From an uncultured Fidelibacterota bacterium (GTDB taxonomy: Bacteria > Fidelibacterota > Marinisomatia > SCGC-AAA003-L08 > D37C17): a stretch of 11,653 nucleotides of DNA. The notes under the pieces were generated by a model that made no database searches, was not told where the DNA came from, and saw nothing but the letters and a program-made list of their open reading frames with translations. How positions within the stretch are numbered: the first letter of the stretch is position 1; each line of letters opens with the position of its first letter. Made by a program: the position numbers and the translations under genes. Shown piece by piece: positions 7,546 through 11,653 of the stretch. The stretch spans positions 1 through 11,653 of the forward strand of contig CAJWYZ010000028.1 in the NCBI GenBank assembly GCA_913049525.1. The letters are read 5' to 3'.

Positions 7546-10290
7546 TTATTTAATGTCGTAATTTATACTTGTCCTGAAGAAGAAATCCTTAGCGCTTTTT
7601 TCTGCAGTACCTAAATATTTTATACGGTAATCTAAATACATCTTTAATTTGAGTTTATCAACTGGTTCAGCAGTTATTCCCAAATTAAAATTATATTGGG
7701 AATGGTAATTGGCACCTTTTCCTGTTGAATAATGCAATCCATAAATCACTCTTTTGAAAAAATTATTTGGATGATTAATTATCTTTAATTGATAATTTGT
7801 TAATTTCTGTTTATGGAATTCTTCAAACTCCTTTTCGCCAAATTCATACTTGCTGGAGTTAAAATAAACGATTGATTCCCAATAGTTATTATAAACAGTT
7901 TTCAGGTTTATTCCATAGGACTCACTTAAAGCATTTTGGGGGAAATATCCAGTAGTTTGAATACCACTTTGGGCAATTAAATCTTCTTGTTTAATACGCA
8001 ATAAATTCATACTGACACTCTGACTTCTCCAATAATAAAATTGGTTCGTCATAGATATATTAAATTGGTTAGAAAGTAAGTCAATCCTATTATCAAGGGT
8101 ATCTGTTATAATAGTAGTGGAGGTAATTCCTTCTACTGTATCAGAAATAATATTAAATCTATCTAATCCATTTGATCGATGAGACGATATAAATCCAAAA
8201 TTAAATGTGGGTAATCCTGATCCAGGGTATAAGGATATATTGAACAAATTTCTTTTCGTAGCAATAGGAGTTACTTGTTCTGAATAAAGACCTTCCGTTA
8301 TTTTACTCTTTTTGAAGTATATTAATAATTTGTTCTGAAATAGATTGACTCCATCAGAAAAATAATTTTCCAGGTAATTGGTTCTAATGAATGGATTCAA
8401 AATGGAATAATAATCTGGACCATTTCGTTTTTTACCCAGTTCGATTCGATGTCCTAAATATCTCAATTGTAATTTACTATATCTATTTAAGGATGATAGA
8501 TTCAAAAATTTTGTAACTGTCATAGCATCATTTTTTATAAGAAAGGGGATCAAAGGTTGCCCATTTTCACTAAAATTAAAATATGATGCGTATTGTGATA
8601 TATCTAAACTGGTATCTAAATTTATATATTCAAAGAATTTTGCGTCATTAGTGACGTCATAATTAAGTGTATCTAATTCGCTGATATTTTGAATATTGTT
8701 CCATCTATTTAGGTTCAATAGACTAAGAGAAAATCCACTTTTTATTAATATTCTTGAATCATCAAATCCAAATTGAATATTTGATCCAAGAATAAAATTT
8801 TCCTGAGGTTTATCCCCTTCCCAATTTTTAGTTGGAAAGGATAAAATATCTACATTATTAAAAATCGTCGAATAATTATTAATTAAAGAATCATATCTGA
8901 TAGAATATAAATTACCCGTGCTTTGAAAATAATCATCTAAAATTAAAGCTGAGTTTATCTCAGGAAGCAATTCATCAGGGAGTGTAATTATGGCATTAGG
9001 TACAATTTGAGATACCGTTGCAATATTATCCTGCACTTTAATATAATTAATATCCCAATAAGCTTTCTTCCCAAATTTAAATTTAACTTTTGATGCAAAT
9101 ACGTCATTCTGAAAAGTGTAATTATTTCGACTTAATCCAATAGTCCAGTCAGCTAGGGTGGAGTCAATATTTGAAATAAACATGGCATTTCCAGAAGGAT
9201 CCCCCTGTACAGCCCTATTAGTTTTACCATTAATTACATTTAAGTAAATTGGTCCTTTATCAAATATAAAATTGATTCCTCTGACACGCTTACCATTCCA
9301 TCCATATTCATCAACATTTGGATATGAGTCTCCCAATTTAAATTTCATAAAGTCGTTCTTAAAATTTATATAATATTTATCCTTAGGTTGGGTATTTTTA
9401 TTTTCTAAGCTGGATTTTGAATACACCACATCCATCAACAACCAGTCTAAATCTATGTTATAATTAAAATTAATTTCTCCAAAATCAAGGTTTTGCTTAT
9501 TTACTTTTCCTCCCGTATAATTTGCCCATATTTTGCTGGTCTGTTTTTTAATGATACCAAAACCAATTACATCTCCCGGTACCACTGTAAAGCTCCAACT
9601 AAAATCGTTAAATTTTTGCCTATAAATATTGGAAATATTTACCCTAACGGTGTGTAACCCAGTGGTAATTCCAATACTGGGAATGGATAAATATGACGAA
9701 TCAATTTGGGCTTTTTCACTTACATCCTTACCATCTAAAAATACTTTTACTCGTTTAGGGTCAACATCCTTTATGGAGAAGTATGATAAGGCAATATATA
9801 AATCCTGACGTAATACTCTTTCTCCCGGTTTAGGACTAATAATGACTAAGTCAGGCGTTATTCCCTCTATATCAAAATCACGAATATTTTCTGGTAGTGT
9901 ACTTTCATTAATCTGTCCTGTATAAGGAGAGTCTATATGTATTCGAATAGGATTATTTACTGCATCAAATGAAGGAAAATATACCTGAGTTTGATTTGAC
10001 ATTTCTAAAAGTAAATAATATTCTAAAACGTCTCTCTTTAAAAAATCACCTGGAATCTCTGATAAATATATAGAATTACCCATATGAATTAAAGGTATTT
10101 CAATAAATTCAGTATTTCCTATTGATCGATACAATAATGAAAAACGATGGACGTTTTTTTCACTTACATTTAAAAATGCTTTAATAGGAACAGATATTCC
10201 ATAGGATGCTGACTGTACTTTTTCATGAATAATTTTATTTCCAAAAATGGTTGAAATAAATATGAAATATAAAGTTAAATAATTTTTCAA
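7546..10290 (-). CDS. Secreted protein with Ig-like N-terminus and probable outer-membrane beta-barrel
   Basis: I do not recognise a named family. The 914-residue protein starts with a signal peptide-like segment (KNYLTLYFIFISTIFG). Two probable beta-sandwich regions follow: about 20-120 and about 146-237, the second with PDLVIISPKPGERV and a strand pattern ending in WSFTVVPGD. From about 240 to the end the sequence is almost wholly alternating polar and aromatic/hydrophobic beta strands rich in Asn, Tyr, Phe and Lys, with few candidate membrane helices, as expected for an outer-membrane barrel; the last strand is FFFRTSINYDIK. A notable segment is LGDSYPNVDEYGWNGKRVRGINF (319-341), which could be a family signature. 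The start is TTG with no clear Shine-Dalgarno; it lies in the same frame as the preceding gene, six codons after that gene's stop, and no ATG or GTG lies between. It sits between the FecR-like gene and the cyclase, so a shared envelope role is likely. Barrel topology is inferred. Confidence 0.68.
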   Translation of the reverse strand: MKNYLTLYFIFISTIFGNKIIHEKVQSASYGISVPIKAFLNVSEKNVHRFSLLYRSIGNTEFIEIPLIHMGNSIYLSEIPGDFLKRDVLEYYLLLEMSNQTQVYFPSFDAVNNPIRIHIDSPYTGQINESTLPENIRDFDIEGITPDLVIISPKPGERVLRQDLYIALSYFSIKDVDPKRVKVFLDGKDVSEKAQIDSSYLSIPSIGITTGLHTVRVNISNIYRQKFNDFSWSFTVVPGDVIGFGIIKKQTSKIWANYTGGKVNKQNLDFGEINFNYNIDLDWLLMDVVYSKSSLENKNTQPKDKYYINFKNDFMKFKLGDSYPNVDEYGWNGKRVRGINFIFDKGPIYLNVINGKTNRAVQGDPSGNAMFISNIDSTLADWTIGLSRNNYTFQNDVFASKVKFKFGKKAYWDINYIKVQDNIATVSQIVPNAIITLPDELLPEINSALILDDYFQSTGNLYSIRYDSLINNYSTIFNNVDILSFPTKNWEGDKPQENFILGSNIQFGFDDSRILIKSGFSLSLLNLNRWNNIQNISELDTLNYDVTNDAKFFEYINLDTSLDISQYASYFNFSENGQPLIPFLIKNDAMTVTKFLNLSSLNRYSKLQLRYLGHRIELGKKRNGPDYYSILNPFIRTNYLENYFSDGVNLFQNKLLIYFKKSKITEGLYSEQVTPIATKRNLFNISLYPGSGLPTFNFGFISSHRSNGLDRFNIISDTVEGITSTTIITDTLDNRIDLLSNQFNISMTNQFYYWRSQSVSMNLLRIKQEDLIAQSGIQTTGYFPQNALSESYGINLKTVYNNYWESIVYFNSSKYEFGEKEFEEFHKQKLTNYQLKIINHPNNFFKRVIYGLHYSTGKGANYHSQYNFNLGITAEPVDKLKLKMYLDYRIKYLGTAEKSAKDFFFRTSINYDIK

Positions 10291-10305
10291 AAAATAAACT
10301 ATAAT

Positions 10306-11037
10306 TTATTTATTGTAGGTCAATATTAATTTTCGTTCTACATTGGTAGCGTTCTTTAACTTTATCACTACAACATGAGAAGTTGTTTCTGAAGATACCT
10401 CTTCCACTTCATCTTTTTTATATTGAATAACACGCTCATCAACTTCCAACATGAGTGACTCCAAATATTTAATATCTGTAACCGGGGTTCCAAATTGTTG
10501 AAATTCATTATTGATTAATGAAATAAGGGTTGTGTCTATGACTAATTCGGAGCTTCGATTTAATGATGGATTCCAAATAGAAATATTGCCACTTTCTTTA
10601 ATCAGTTCATCACCAGTTAATGGATCAAATAGAATCCAAAATCCGCATTCAGTGCAGGTTAATTCAGAATTTGGCGTTACCAATGTAAATTCTCCCAGCG
10701 TCTGTCTTGTCACATTTATATTAATTATACCAGAAATTAATTCAATCTGTTTAGAGATCATTCGCTTCTCAACATTTCCCTTAATTATTATTTCACTGCC
10801 AGAATACATTGCGATGGATGTTCCATCATCTAAAAAAATAAGCTTTACAAATGATTTATTATCGGTTCTAATTTGACTTTCTAATAAAATAGGAGTATTC
10901 ACCAGTAATTTGGATTTATAGTTTTTATCGTCAATCATTTTATGATTTACCTTACCCCTAACTTTTGAGACAACCGCAATAGGTTCATTTGCCAATAAAA
11001 GTTGAAGAATGAATATTAATGATAAATATTTTTTCAT
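10306..11037 (-). CDS. Secreted FecR-domain-like protein
   Basis: The 243-residue protein has a signal peptide (MKKYLSLIFILQLLLA, cut probably after A17) and then a FecR-like beta-rich domain. The first repeat starts at AVVSKVRGKV (21-30), the middle has the typical RTDNKSFVKLIFLDDGTSIAMYSGSEI pattern (57-83), and VTPNSELTCTECGFWILFDPLTGDELIKESGNISIWNP (120-157) corresponds to the FecR segment that normally reads TPxxxxxVxGTxFxV. Here the Gly-Thr region is replaced by C128-x-x-C131. There is no DUF4880 or transmembrane anti-sigma region, so it is not a classical FecR sigma regulator but a free periplasmic or envelope version. The C-terminal third (185-243) is charged and its function is unknown. 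ATG overlaps the upstream gene's stop (ATGA). The next gene begins 15 bases after the stop. Confidence 0.8.
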   Translation of the reverse strand: MKKYLSLIFILQLLLANEPIAVVSKVRGKVNHKMIDDKNYKSKLLVNTPILLESQIRTDNKSFVKLIFLDDGTSIAMYSGSEIIIKGNVEKRMISKQIELISGIININVTRQTLGEFTLVTPNSELTCTECGFWILFDPLTGDELIKESGNISIWNPSLNRSSELVIDTTLISLINNEFQQFGTPVTDIKYLESLMLEVDERVIQYKKDEVEEVSSETTSHVVVIKLKNATNVERKLILTYNK

Positions 11038-11653
11038 TTAATGAGTACGCTTTCCAGAGTAGCCTTCCCCGCCTCGATTTCAGATAATATGGAGTGCAAA
11101 GCTTCAATATGGATTTCATTATTATTTATCAATATTTCATCCCCAGAAGTTATGAATCTTTCAAGTTCTCCTCCTGGACTAAACAACAAGTAAAATTGGT
11201 CCGTACCAATTATAGATTCAATAACCGCTAAATATGGGTCAGAATAATCAAGCTGCAATTTATCCGGTGACCGTACCTCAAAGACATTAATACTACTAAA
11301 ATCATGATGAATATTGATAGCAGTATTAAATGATCGGCGAATTTGCCAAAGATAATATTTCCCCACTTCCAAATCAATATGACCTACGGATGGATATTGG
11401 AATGAGTGTGCATCCCATCCCAGAGAGTAATAATCTTCTGTCTGATCCATGGGTACAAGAGACCAATCAACTAAAGCATCTTCTAAAGATTCATGCTCAT
11501 TTTGATTGTACTCACATACTCTGATGGCATATTCACAAGAGGGGCAATAATCAGAATACCAGGTAAATAATGGTACAGTACTAAACGTATATGAATTTGA
11601 TAAATCTGATAAAGAACCACCCGGTGATAATAATTCTAAAGTTACTGGAGATT
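11034..11653 (-). CDS. Unrecognised beta-rich protein, C-terminal part, cut by the window edge
   Basis: The frame is open from the window edge to the TGA at 11034-11036, so this is the last 205 or so residues of a longer protein rather than a small gene starting at the ATG at 11450. The visible N-terminal part (LELLSPGGSLSDL, then a TFSTVPLFTWYSDYCPSCEYAIRVCEYN stretch) looks like a fibronectin III or Ig-like beta-sandwich. It carries a CPSC pair and a third cysteine, which points to an extracytoplasmic place. The middle (HIDLEVGKYYLWQIRRSF) fits the closing strands of such a fold. The C-terminus is acidic and helical (EIHIEALHSILSEIEAGKATLESVLIK). I know no named family for it. The 4-base overlap with the FecR-like gene (ATGA) suggests coupled translation and a joint role. 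Confidence 0.75.
   Translation of the reverse strand, partial: SPVTLELLSPGGSLSDLSNSYTFSTVPLFTWYSDYCPSCEYAIRVCEYNQNEHESLEDALVDWSLVPMDQTEDYYSLGWDAHSFQYPSVGHIDLEVGKYYLWQIRRSFNTAINIHHDFSSINVFEVRSPDKLQLDYSDPYLAVIESIIGTDQFYLLFSPGGELERFITSGDEILINNNEIHIEALHSILSEIEAGKATLESVLIK

Noticed and set aside
10298..10323. Possible promoter before the barrel gene (TTGACC and TATAGT on the minus strand)
   Set aside because: The spacer is only 14 bases, the region is AT-rich so such hexamers arise by chance, and the gene sits 15 bases after the previous one.
11034..11450. A small gene of 138 residues starting at the ATG at 11450
   Set aside because: The frame stays open to the window edge and the upstream residues continue a beta-sandwich pattern, so this is the end of a longer gene.
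1..11653. tRNA, rRNA, insertion sequence, riboswitch or terminator
   Set aside because: The coding genes leave no gap over about 15 bases, and I saw no hairpin with a T-run or mobile-element gene.

Overview
The window is a low-GC (AT-rich) bacterial segment in which every supported gene lies on the minus strand, so transcription runs from the high-coordinate end to the low end. Genes overlap by 1 to 8 bases or are 2 to 15 bases apart. There is no intergenic gap longer than about 15 bases, and I see no convincing internal promoter or terminator. It reads as one long transcription unit, cut at both window edges.

Organism (inference): a Gram-negative relative of the Bacteroidota/FCB group, most likely Candidatus Marinimicrobia (SAR406) or a neighbouring phylum. 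The reasons are a PorX-type response regulator, large beta-rich outer-membrane-like proteins, several starts without a Shine-Dalgarno, and the D-x-N-x-N-G-x-W-D calcium-loop style that I associate with that group. No rRNA or other decisive marker is present.

Layout in transcription order. (1) Envelope and signalling half, 11653 to 2589: the C-terminal part of an unrecognised beta-rich protein; a secreted FecR-like protein whose usual Gly-Thr motif is replaced by a CxxC; a 914-residue secreted protein with Ig-like N-terminal domains and a probable outer-membrane beta-barrel; a 1128-residue CHASE2 class III adenylate cyclase with about 15 calcium-loop repeats inserted into its extracytoplasmic domain; and PorX, a receiver plus PglZ (alkaline-phosphatase-fold) protein. 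(2) Housekeeping half, 2592 to 1: tsaE, tsaB and rimI (tRNA t6A modification and ribosomal-protein acetylation), accD (acetyl-CoA carboxylase carboxyltransferase beta) and the first 77 codons of guaA (GMP synthase).

How the parts may work together: the cyclase carries all catalytic residues expected of a Lys/Thr class IIIb adenylate cyclase. Its stop codon shares a base with the porX start (TAATG). PorX of the type IX secretion regulatory system has a metal-dependent PglZ domain reported to hydrolyse cyclic and linear oligonucleotides. The first half could therefore be an envelope-to-cytoplasm system: FecR-like and outer-membrane partners, a calcium-responsive sensor cyclase, and a nucleotide-hydrolysing response regulator. 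That functional link is inferred from domain content and coupling and is not demonstrated by the sequence.
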